Origin: Bacteroidota bacterium
GTDB lineage: Bacteria; Bacteroidota; Bacteroidia; JAHEXY01
DNA: 64,000 nucleotides
Direction of reading: 5' to 3'
Assembly (NCBI GenBank): GCA_023251875.1
Contig: JAHEXY010000003.1
Location: forward strand, 486,290-550,289
Shown: one piece after another, positions 49,901-55,362 of the stretch
Layout of the letters: each line of letters opens with the position of its first letter
How positions within the stretch are numbered: the first letter of the stretch is position 1
Notes under the pieces: model-generated
What the model was told of the DNA's origin: nothing
Database searches by the model: none
What the model saw: only the letters and a program-made list of their open reading frames with translations
Made by a program: the position numbers and the translations under genes

Positions 49901-50011
49901 TTTGATGGAGCAAAATATAGCGGCTTAACAGGCCCAACAACCAATTTCTATGAGCATTTTACATATGATGCCAATGGAAATTTTGAAACCTTAGATAGAA
50001 ATGCATATTAA
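46985..50011 (+). CDS. YD-repeat Rhs protein lacking core and tip, locus B (1008 aa)
   Basis: An internal Met at 47009 gives a cleaner signal peptide (NLILLLLLFTLFIQIANAQ), so either start is possible. It contains YYLWRVRPIGNYFEGGI, FTEGDENVG and RQSQAKSQAKGDV, matching the 3039-aa protein. YD repeats follow from about 590: YYDRAGNLVKTVSPKGV, YDYNFLGQL, YDELNRPIEAG, YDVHGNVKW, YDIFSGLVKEV, YDADKRVVSV. It stops after YDANGNFETLDRN, just where the homologue continues into its last repeats and core. The core is encoded by the next ORF at 50040 or 50139. The ~1000-residue insert of the locus A protein is absent. I read this as one Rhs gene broken by repeat insertion. Confidence 0.85.
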   Translation: MNQYKSIFMINTVKNINLILLLLLFTLFIQIANAQSISTKVLFKHIELANAIEKKLEKPVLPNDDVTRKITSNTIQFKFDMGEEYLLGSNAFNTTIKLTVEPFTYIQKEDSNGTLQNIEVPIKATLQEKSVEVTLNESQPEAYYQINVREWFSGMETEIKNVIGYKISVVNYIADSRFSNYLRIKITNEVNYTIKVSGLELFTKKIDKAANPQTFKWKAVKSGSETEVSDICAWEFQLLRLYNIDENKTTETDITAYIDWSQALTLFFEQQKPEIKFTIGEGQGYYLWRVRPIGNYFEGGIANSENAGQWSDALDKQEIQLNLQSIPANGFFYSDPDNNINWMYNRSFTEGDENVGIKISEGKSYANALLQTRQSQAKSQAKGDVLASTIVYGYAGSGVLQSLPVPITNQTTFEYKNNLLKSVDGYAYTAKYFTRDAYYGNPTAADSSNSFSYYSDLNADVTIPSAQGFPFSITYYENNASGRVKEQSSLGYAHRMGGGHTSKYEYIELDKQELVDVLGDEAPAKNKMAKVKVTDANGISSIQYLNSMGKAVASCLLTANGASSYIESSDEVKTAKARNKENYHYTLFYYDRAGNLVKTVSPKGVKDTCSSREIHPALSFETEYDYNFLGQLIRKKSPDAGEIKYYYDNLKRLRFSVNAQQKIDGSYSYIKYDELNRPIEAGQSSLNASSIEDYVNDMDFPQSGTDRTYTIYNKAANVVYDDNKGNTEAQSFLLNRISYVYNEDKAYTYYSYDVHGNVKWMIQRMPELGDKYVKYSYDIFSGLVKEVVYNENRIDQFYQKYTYDADKRVVSVKTSRDGTIWDNDASYEFYTHGPLKRVILGEDSVQGIDYVYTIDGLLKGINHPELSFQKDPGKDGNINYSTIPADAFGMVINYYDGDFSRKGSAFNNVTEISTSSLTKDAKTRKSYYNGFISSIISNNGYKGSDLYNANKPMANMYIYDDRGWLTQNTLDFFDGAKYSGLTGPTTNFYEHFTYDANGNFETLDRNAY

Positions 50012-50039
50012 TTTGAAAATAAATTAATTTGAAAATGAT

Positions 50040-51872
50040 ATGAAAGAAAATAAATTTATGCCCCACGCGTTCCGTCAGTCTGAGCGTAGTCGAAGACTAA
50101 AAACTGGAACATTTAAAGATGTTTTAGCCATTATTCTAATGAAGAATTCTTGTCCATTTGATTTTCATTTTCAAATTTTCAAATTTTCAAATTTTCAAAT
50201 TATATTTTTCATTTTTTTATTTCAATTAGCTAATGCACAACATAACAAAATTGATAAATTTACTTATACAAACTCAACTGTAAATAACCAACTACTCTTC
50301 ATAAACGATCCTATTCCTGCCAATGCATCTGCAGTTGATATCGACAACCAATCAAGTACCAACTATGCCTACAATGCCAACGGCCAATTAACCAAAGACG
50401 AACAACAGAATATTGATACCATAATATGGAATGTTAATGGAAAAGTTAAAGAAGTTCAAAAGACAAACGGAGATATTATTTCATTTAAGTATGATGCACT
50501 AGGAAATCGAATCGTAAAACAACTAACAACTAACAACGGACAACTAACAACTACTTTCTATACAAGAAATGCATCAGGCCAAGTTATCGCCATTTACGAA
50601 AAACAAAATACCGACAGCATAAAACTAAGTGAATTAACAATTTCAGGCATTGGAATTTTAAATGAAGAAATAAACCACTTACAAGCATCCGTATCAAATG
50701 AACCTAACTACAGAATTATAAATAAAAAATCGTATGAACTTAAAGATCACTTAGGAAATGTACGAATAGTTGTTTCGGATAAAAAACAAAGTTCATTTGT
50801 AAATAATCAACTTTCAACTTTGAACGTTGAACTTTTAACTGCTATTGATTACTACAGCTACGGTATGCAAATGCCCGGCCGTAATTATAAAACTGAAAAC
50901 TACAGATACGGAATTCAAGGAAAAGAAAAAGACAATGAACTAGCAGGTAATGGCAATGCCTATGATTTTGGCGCAAGAATTTTAGATCCGCGAGTGGGTA
51001 GGTGGTTGAGTACGGATCCATTGGCAGATATACAGCCTTCTATGTCCTCTTATGCTTCTATGGGAAATAATCCGGTGAATAGAATTGATTTAGATGGAAA
51101 AGAAGACATGCATTATGGTGTAGTACTCTATGGCGACATGGGTGCTTCAGTTGCAGCTTCTTTAGGAGTAGTCGTATCCCCAGGTAATAGTGTTTCATAT
51201 GTAGTTGTAATTACGGATAATGATATATTGATTTTTTCTTATCAAAATTCAACTTTAGCTTTAGGTGGAGGGCTGACTCTTGGTAGTAATGTGAGCGCTG
51301 GTTCATCAGGAGGTATTGGAATAATGCATGATAATGAACCTATAACATTAAAATCCGCAAATGAGTTGTTAGAGGGCGAAAGTATTGGGATTACTTTTGA
51401 TTTAGAAGCCTATACAGGATTAGGCGTAGGGGGATCTGGAAGTGGAAGCAGCAATGCTGCATACAATACGAGTGAGGGTGTGGCAATTTCTTCAATTACT
51501 CCTACGGTTGGTGTAGGATTTGGAGGAGGAGGAGAAGTGCTAGCTACTAAAACCAATAGTACTTTGATAGCTTCTGGAAGTTTAACTCAGTATTGGGAGC
51601 AGTTAACTACATTCGAAACATCAAGAGCACCGATGACTGCAGATGAAAAAATTGCTTACTTAAAAGAAAGAGAACAATATTATATATTACAAAGAAGAGA
51701 GCTAGCGCGTCAAGCTAGTAAGGCTGTTTACGATAATCCTAATTCAGAATTAACCTGGGATCAAAAAAATAAAATAGTAGCTGGAATTACAGCAGCATGT
51801 GAGAGTGATATTGCAGAAATACAAAGAAATATTAGTACGGCTATTGATAATGTAAGAAGTGAAGATAAATAA
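50040..51872 (+). CDS. Rhs core and glycine-rich tip, split from the preceding YD-repeat gene (610 aa)
   Basis: The first ~70 residues are repeat-derived and have no Rhs homology. An in-frame Met at 50139 starts a segment ending FQIIFFIFLFQLANAQ, which looks like a signal peptide. The rest resumes the YD chain (YNANGQLTKDEQQN, YDALGNRIVKQ) and the core (DHLGNVRIVVSD, YYSYGMQMPGRN, GKEKDNE, YDFGARILDPRVGRWLSTD, NRIDLDG). The junction reads DLDG rather than DPDG. The tip is about 255 residues: a Gly/Ser-rich beta region (SSGGIGIMHD, GLGVGGSGSGSS, VGVGFGGGGEV) and then a helical end. No toxin family was recognised. Two low-complexity repeat segments lie in frame at 50518-50555 and 50808-50838. 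Confidence 0.82.
   Translation: MKENKFMPHAFRQSERSRRLKTGTFKDVLAIILMKNSCPFDFHFQIFKFSNFQIIFFIFLFQLANAQHNKIDKFTYTNSTVNNQLLFINDPIPANASAVDIDNQSSTNYAYNANGQLTKDEQQNIDTIIWNVNGKVKEVQKTNGDIISFKYDALGNRIVKQLTTNNGQLTTTFYTRNASGQVIAIYEKQNTDSIKLSELTISGIGILNEEINHLQASVSNEPNYRIINKKSYELKDHLGNVRIVVSDKKQSSFVNNQLSTLNVELLTAIDYYSYGMQMPGRNYKTENYRYGIQGKEKDNELAGNGNAYDFGARILDPRVGRWLSTDPLADIQPSMSSYASMGNNPVNRIDLDGKEDMHYGVVLYGDMGASVAASLGVVVSPGNSVSYVVVITDNDILIFSYQNSTLALGGGLTLGSNVSAGSSGGIGIMHDNEPITLKSANELLEGESIGITFDLEAYTGLGVGGSGSGSSNAAYNTSEGVAISSITPTVGVGFGGGGEVLATKTNSTLIASGSLTQYWEQLTTFETSRAPMTADEKIAYLKEREQYYILQRRELARQASKAVYDNPNSELTWDQKNKIVAGITAACESDIAEIQRNISTAIDNVRSEDK
50061..50098 (+). repeat. Interspersed repeat at the Rhs break point
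   Basis: ccccacgcgttccg followed by tcagtctgagcgtagtcg and aagact. The tcagtctgagcg-agtcgaaga word is a familiar interspersed repeat in Bacteroidota genomes. It lies exactly where the locus B Rhs chain is broken into two ORFs. Confidence 0.65.
50172..50200 (+). repeat. 8-bp tandem repeat (caaatttt, about 3.6 copies)
   Basis: caaatttt repeats with an 8-bp period, so a change of one unit shifts the reading frame. It lies in the would-be signal-peptide region of the 610-aa ORF and could in principle switch it on or off by slippage. Confidence 0.75.
50518..50555 (+). repeat. In-frame aactaacaact-type low-complexity repeat
   Basis: Repeated caactaacaact/ggacaactaacaact words translate as QLTTNNGQLTTTF inside the Rhs core region. 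The homologous stretch of the 3039-aa protein has no such sequence. The NNGQLTT pattern is typical of in-frame repeat insertion in this phylum. Confidence 0.6.
50808..50838 (+). repeat. In-frame caactttcaactttgaac-type repeat
   Basis: It translates as NNQLSTLNVELLT within the Rhs core, between DHLGNVRIVVSD and YYSYG. The nucleotide words caactt/aactttgaac match the intergenic AT-rich repeat words around aroQ (3617-3685, 4195-4250). Confidence 0.55.
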
Positions 51873-51880
51873 CTACTTTT

Positions 51881-52264
51881 TGCTGGCTGAGATATTCGTT
51901 TGTGCTAGATGCTGGTTGGGATTTTGTGAAAAGGCTTTTGTGTGTTTGCTAATCCCCCCGTTAATCGTAGCGTCTCGCTACGATTGTAAACTTAGGCCTC
52001 TGGCCGCATAAAACATTTTAAAAAAATCCACCCGTTGGTGTGGATGTTCGCGTACGCTGGTTTGGATTTCGTGCAATGCTATGTGTGTTGCTAATCCGGC
52101 TGGCTGGGATGTTCGTTTGTGCAAGATGCTAGTTGGGATTTTGTGAAAAGGCTTTTGTGTGTTTGCTAATCCCAAGCAAATAGTAATGGATTTGTAATCC
52201 TTTAATCATAGCGTCACGCTACGAATGTATTAAATAAACCTCCGGCCGGTTTAAAACATTTTTA
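51881..52264. repeat. Composite direct repeat filling the 51.9-52.3 kb intergenic region
   Basis: Unit 1 (ggctg-ga, ttcgtttgtgc-agatgct, gttgggattttgtgaaaagg, cttttgtgtgtttgctaatcc) occurs at about 51881-51955 and 52097-52173, with a degraded third copy at about 52058-52096. Unit 2 (taatc-tagcgt-cgctacga, then cctc-ggcc and aaaacatttt) occurs at 51962-52020 and 52202-52264; its cgtagcg/cgctacg arms form a hairpin. The two units alternate, as if a composite element was duplicated. No ORF of substance is seen in 51873-52298. Confidence 0.75.
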
Positions 52265-52330
52265 TTTGCGGTAAAAAGCCTATACAATCACCGCAAATTT
52301 GCGGCAAACAAATTGTATATTTACCGCAAA
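52265..52330. promoter_or_regulatory. Operator-like palindromes upstream of the Fic remnant
   Basis: tttgcggtaaa (52265-52275) and its exact inverse tttaccgcaaa (52320-52330) flank a perfect 14-bp palindrome ccgcaaatttgcgg (52291-52304). All share the core ttgcgg/ccgcaa. The arrangement, ending 14 bp before the likely ATG at 52344, looks like an autoregulatory operator. The binding protein is unknown. Confidence 0.5.
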
Positions 52331-52343
52331 GCAAAATTTATCA

Positions 52344-52556
52344 ATGGCAAAATACATCTACCATCCTAAAAACTGGACAGCGTTTACATGGCACGACAAA
52401 GCAATCAACACTTTATTTGGCGAAGTACGCAACATACAAAGCAAAATAAACGGGCAAATGAATGCACTTGGTTTTTCTGCCAAAGAAGAAGCTACGCTTA
52501 CTACACTTACGCTTGATGTGGTAAAATCGTCAGAAATTGTGTGGGTAAATTATTAA
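52344..52556 (+). pseudogene. Truncated Fic-family protein (DUF4172 N-terminal domain only)
   Basis: An upstream ATG at 52299 is in frame, but the family-like start is MAKYIYHPKNWTAFTW at 52344. The sequence matches the DUF4172 domain that precedes the Fic AMP-transferase domain in Bacteroidota Fic proteins (GEVRNIQSKINGQMNALGF, LTTLTLDVVKSSEI). The normal continuation after VKSSEI is an EGE-type motif and then the Fic core with HPFxxGNGR. Here the reading frame ends VWVNY-stop after 70 residues and no Fic motif occurs downstream. The gene is therefore a remnant without catalytic capacity. It sits directly after the composite repeats, which may have taken part in the deletion. Confidence 0.75.
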
Positions 52557-52672
52557 CCACATAGTGTTCGTTATAGAACCTCTTTTTCTATGAAGAAAAT
52601 TAGGAAACATTGTTTCAAATTTCTTTCAAGTGTTCTTACTTAATTTCATTCCCTTATTTTAACAAATTTTAA

Positions 52673-52703
52673 TTGCATGGTTTAATTATTTAATTTAACT
52701 TTG
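52673..52703 (+). promoter_or_regulatory. Bacteroidota-type promoter for the membrane protein/regulator operon
   Basis: TTG at 52673-52675, a 20-bp spacer, then TAACTTTG at 52696-52703, matching the TAnnTTTG -7 consensus. The ATG at 52727 is 23 bp downstream. Confidence 0.6.
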
Positions 52704-52714
52704 AACTGCAAAGT
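52698..52714. promoter_or_regulatory. Operator-like palindrome overlapping the -7 box
   Basis: ACTTTG-AACTG-CAAAGT, a perfect 6-5-6 inverted repeat that covers most of the -7 element. A closely related palindrome is at 53928-53946. The winged-helix protein encoded at 53399 is the natural candidate to bind both. Confidence 0.55.
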
Positions 52715-52726
52715 AATTTGAATATC

Positions 52727-53371
52727 ATGAAAGACTCAGAAAAACATTTACAAGACCTCGCCCAAATACGTTCAATGATGGAACGTTCATCACGCTTTTT
52801 ATCCTTAAGCGGGCTCTCAGGTGTGTTTGCGGGTATATATGCCTTAATAGGCGCTATGGCCGCATACAAACTCTTAGGTGTACATATAAGAGAAGCATTG
52901 TCTAGCCCAACTTTATTTGTGGCAAATATTGGAGGCATTGAAGATTTTAATATTCCTTTTCTATTAATACCATGTAGTGTTTTAATAGCTGCATTAATTA
53001 GCGGTTATTATTTTACTTGGAGAAATGCGCAAAAAAATAAGCAACAAATCTGGACAAAAACTTCTTGGCTCATGCTCGCCAATCTTTTTGTTCCATTAGC
53101 AGCAGGAGGTTTGTTTTGTTTAATACTTATTTTTCATGGAATATATTTTTTACTCGCTTCATCAACATTAATTTTTTATGGATTAGCTTTAATCAATGCA
53201 AGCAAATATACTTTAGATGAAATAAGATATTTAGGAATCTCTGAAATTATTATTGGATTGTTGGCTGCAGTTTTTGTAGGTTATGGATTACTCTTTTGGG
53301 CGATTGGTTTTGGAGTAATACATATTGTATATGGAGGGGTGATGTATTTTAAATATGAAAAAAATAATTAG
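52727..53371 (+). CDS. Polytopic membrane protein next to a winged-helix regulator
   Basis: Translation most likely starts at ATG 52727 (MKDSEKHLQDLAQIRSMMERSS) giving 214 aa; a longer frame begins at a TTG at 52718. The cytosolic N-terminal helix has SRFLSLSGLSGVFAG leading into the first membrane segment. Five or six hydrophobic segments follow (SGVFAGIYALIGAMAAY, FLLIPCSVLIAALISGYYF, LMLANLFVPLAAGGLFCLILIF, FLLASSTLIFYGLALI, IIIGLLAAVFVGYGLLFWAIGF). This type is commonly found beside a small winged-helix regulator in Bacteroidota, but its function is not known to me. The regulator starts 27 bp downstream, so they form an operon. Confidence 0.8.
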   Translation: MKDSEKHLQDLAQIRSMMERSSRFLSLSGLSGVFAGIYALIGAMAAYKLLGVHIREALSSPTLFVANIGGIEDFNIPFLLIPCSVLIAALISGYYFTWRNAQKNKQQIWTKTSWLMLANLFVPLAAGGLFCLILIFHGIYFLLASSTLIFYGLALINASKYTLDEIRYLGISEIIIGLLAAVFVGYGLLFWAIGFGVIHIVYGGVMYFKYEKNN

Positions 53372-53398
53372 CTAATTTGATAATTAGCTGATGAGCTG

Positions 53399-53695
53399 AT
53401 GAAAAAAATAATAGAAAATATAAACAAGTCTTTTGAAAACCGCATCCGCCTCGGCATCATGAGTATTCTCATGGTAAACGATTGGGTGGAGTTTAATACT
53501 TTAAAAGAAACGTTGGAGGTAAGCGATGGTAATTTGGCCAGCCATATTTCTGCTTTAGAGAAATTAAAATATTTAGAAGTACGAAAAGCATTTATTGGTA
53601 AAAAACCAAACACATCATACAGAGTAACACGTGAAGGAAAAAAAGCTTTTGGGGAACATTTAGATGCGTTGGAGAGTTTAATAAAAGGAAAATAA
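53399..53695 (+). CDS. Winged-helix transcriptional regulator (HTH_34-like)
   Basis: The protein is 98 aa. The fold is a MarR/ArsR-like winged helix: NKSFENRIRLGIMSILMVND (helix 1), FNTLKETLEVSDGNLASHISALEKLKYL (HTH with recognition helix SDGNLASHISAL), then the wing VRKAFIGKKPNTSYRVTREGKKAF. The layout matches the small single-domain regulators grouped as winged helix DNA-binding domain PF13601. No ligand-binding domain is present. It follows the membrane protein in an operon and precedes the VanZ/CreD group. The palindromes at 52698-52714 and 53928-53946 flank this operon and are its likely targets, which would give autoregulation plus control of the next operon; this is inferred from position. 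Confidence 0.88.
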   Translation: MKKIIENINKSFENRIRLGIMSILMVNDWVEFNTLKETLEVSDGNLASHISALEKLKYLEVRKAFIGKKPNTSYRVTREGKKAFGEHLDALESLIKGK

Positions 53696-53715
53696 CACAT
53701 AATTAAAAAACAATT

Positions 53716-53760
53716 TTAACCACATAGATACATAGGTAAAAGAATACATAGAAAATAAGT
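53716..53760 (+). repeat. Cacagag-type intergenic repeat, degraded copy
   Basis: aaccacatagatacatagg followed by taaaagaatacatagaaaata. It belongs to the ccacagag/acacagag repeat class seen at 54513, 56684, 56763 and 57674, in an A/T-decayed form. Confidence 0.5.
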
Positions 53761-53780
53761 ACTAATAAAAATTAAAAATT

Positions 53781-53912
53781 ATGAAACCAGAAAACAATTG
53801 TTTCTTATTTACCATTGCCAAATTTATTTTAAGCTTGTTTAACCCAAATACAATCAAAAATATTTTTGATTCATTTTTAATTAACATTCATGACTTAATT
53901 TATTTAAGCTAA
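53781..53912 (+). CDS. Possible 43-aa small protein
   Basis: An ATG-to-TAA frame encodes a Phe/Ile/Leu-rich peptide (CFLFTIAKFILSLFNP, IFDSFLINIHDLIYLS). The frame follows the degraded cacagag-type repeat by about 20 bp, the same spacing that the larger genes at 54619, 56869 and 57787 show after their copies. No family was recognised. With this base composition a chance ORF of this length is quite possible. Confidence 0.25.
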   Translation: MKPENNCFLFTIAKFILSLFNPNTIKNIFDSFLINIHDLIYLS

Positions 53913-53927
53913 AAAAATTTGAATATC

Positions 53928-53946
53928 AACTTTGCAATTCAAAGTT
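53928..53946. promoter_or_regulatory. Operator-like palindrome upstream of the VanZ/CreD group
   Basis: aactttgcaattcaaagtt is a perfect 7-5-7 inverted repeat. It shares the ACTTTG-N5-CAAAGT core with 52698-52714. It overlaps a near-match to the -7 box (CAACTTTG). It lies 89 bp before the VanZ-like gene. Confidence 0.55.
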
Positions 53947-54034
53947 CTTTATTAATAATATCATGCAAGTTAGTTAGTACGATATTTTGTAGGCATGCAA
54001 AAGAAAGAACATAAAAACTTCAAAAATTAATTTT

Positions 54035-54493
54035 ATGAACAATATAATTTCATCAACACCCAAAAGCTGGAAGATAATTACAATAGCCTATTCAATCTTT
54101 CTTGCTACAATTATGCTATTTGCATATACAGGAATTCTATCAACAAAATTTACACACGTTCCTCAATTGGATAAAGTGGTACACTTTGGTTTGGTTGGTT
54201 TTGCTGCTTTTCTAGCACACAAAGTGCTTAACAGAAAAAAAATACTTAATAATAAAGTTGCGATTGGTCCTTTAATTATTCTACTGCTTTTTGCCATTGA
54301 TGAATACTCGCAAAAATTTTCACCCAACCGCAGTTGTAGTATTTACGATTATTTAGCCAATGTAAGTGGAGTAGTATTTTTTATGTTCTTAGAAAAACGT
54401 TGGCCAAATATTAGCCCAACATGGGCGATTGAAAAAATGCAAAGGGCTTGTGCGTTTTTGTACTGGCAATTGGGGAGGTTGAAAGAAAAATGA
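54035..54493 (+). CDS. VanZ-like membrane protein
   Basis: The protein is 152 aa. Membrane segments are about residues 14-33 (ITIAYSIFLATIMLFAYTGI), 48-62, 77-92 and 107-120. The VanZ-family signature is present: DKVVHFGLVGFAAF, then the second block IDEYSQKFSPNRSCSIYDYLANVSGV with the conserved D-E-x-x-Q, P-R and D-x-x-x-N positions. VanZ was first linked to teicoplanin resistance; in Bacteroidota the homologues are widespread membrane proteins of unclear function. It lies downstream of an operator-like palindrome that resembles the one before the winged-helix operon. Confidence 0.88.
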   Translation: MNNIISSTPKSWKIITIAYSIFLATIMLFAYTGILSTKFTHVPQLDKVVHFGLVGFAAFLAHKVLNRKKILNNKVAIGPLIILLLFAIDEYSQKFSPNRSCSIYDYLANVSGVVFFMFLEKRWPNISPTWAIEKMQRACAFLYWQLGRLKEK

Positions 54494-54512
54494 AAAATAA
54501 GAATTAAACTTT

Positions 54513-54618
54513 TAACACAGAGTTACACTAAGATTTTACACAAAGAACCATAGAGGGGCTTGAAGTAAAAAATATGTCTAGCCAAGTGAATAAAAACAAA
54601 TAAATAAAACAGCCAAAT
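54513..54618 (+). repeat. Cacagag-type leader repeat upstream of the 227-aa gene
   Basis: aacacagagttacactaag, then attttacacaaagaacc and atagaggggcttgaag. It is related to copies at 56763-56868 and 57674-57786. All three end directly at a start codon of a membrane-protein gene. Confidence 0.65.
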
Positions 54619-55302
54619 ATGAAAACAGAAAACACATTACCAGAACAAGCCTCAATTGAAGGATTATTCAAATACAAAGAAGAACTAAGTACCTATATTT
54701 CATTAAACGACAATAAAGCTTTAATTAAAAAATTAACCTATATTATTTTTGGCTCGGGTGGTTTATATGGTTTTATAATGGGAATACATCATTCCATTTA
54801 TCAAGCATTAGCCTCTGCTTTAAAAGTGCCTTTATTATTTTTTGTCACATTATTAATTTGTATTCCTACCCTGCATTTTTCAGGTTTAATTCTTGGTTCT
54901 AGATTAAAACTGTTTCAATCTTTATCAATACTCTTATGGGGCATTGCTATTAACTGTATTCTACTTGCGGCATTTGCTCCTATTACTTTGTTTTTTATGT
55001 TCTCTCATTCAAGCTACACATTTATTATGCTTTTACATGTCGCAATATTTATTGTATGTGGTATAGTTGGATTAAGATACATAGGGAAAAACTTTGAATT
55101 TGTTAGCCGATCTTCTATTGAATTAGATACTCCAAAAGACAATAACAAAATTACTTTATTCATTTGGATGATCTTATACATGTTTGTTGGTACTCAAATG
55201 GCTTATATCATGTCTCCTTTTGTAGGAAATGATTCTTCATTTATTTTATTTACCGGAGGCGAGTATAATTTTTACACCTACTTAATACATCTAATACAAT
55301 AA
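54619..55302 (+). CDS. Multi-pass membrane protein upstream of creD
   Basis: The protein is 227 aa. A soluble N-terminus of ~40 residues (LPEQASIEGLFKYKEELSTYI) is followed by about six hydrophobic segments: LTYIIFGSGGLYGFIMGI, VPLLFFVTLLICIPTLHF, LSILLWGIAINCILLAAFAPI, FIMLLHVAIFIVCGIVGL and ITLFIWMILYMFVGTQMAYIM. The end (FVGTQMAYIMSPFVGN, then a NFY motif) resembles a Bacteroidota membrane family that often sits beside creD. I cannot name its function. It is 61 bp upstream of creD on the same strand and is probably co-expressed. Confidence 0.78.
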   Translation: MKTENTLPEQASIEGLFKYKEELSTYISLNDNKALIKKLTYIIFGSGGLYGFIMGIHHSIYQALASALKVPLLFFVTLLICIPTLHFSGLILGSRLKLFQSLSILLWGIAINCILLAAFAPITLFFMFSHSSYTFIMLLHVAIFIVCGIVGLRYIGKNFEFVSRSSIELDTPKDNNKITLFIWMILYMFVGTQMAYIMSPFVGNDSSFILFTGGEYNFYTYLIHLIQ

Positions 55303-55362
55303 TTAACTCTAAAAATTGTCACTAACAACTTCTTTAATTAAATCAATTTAAAATTAAAAAAC

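Noticed and set aside
53368..53700. 110-aa minus-strand ORF antisense to the winged-helix gene
   Set aside because: The plus-strand product has a clear winged-helix fold; the antisense ORF has none and is a shadow.
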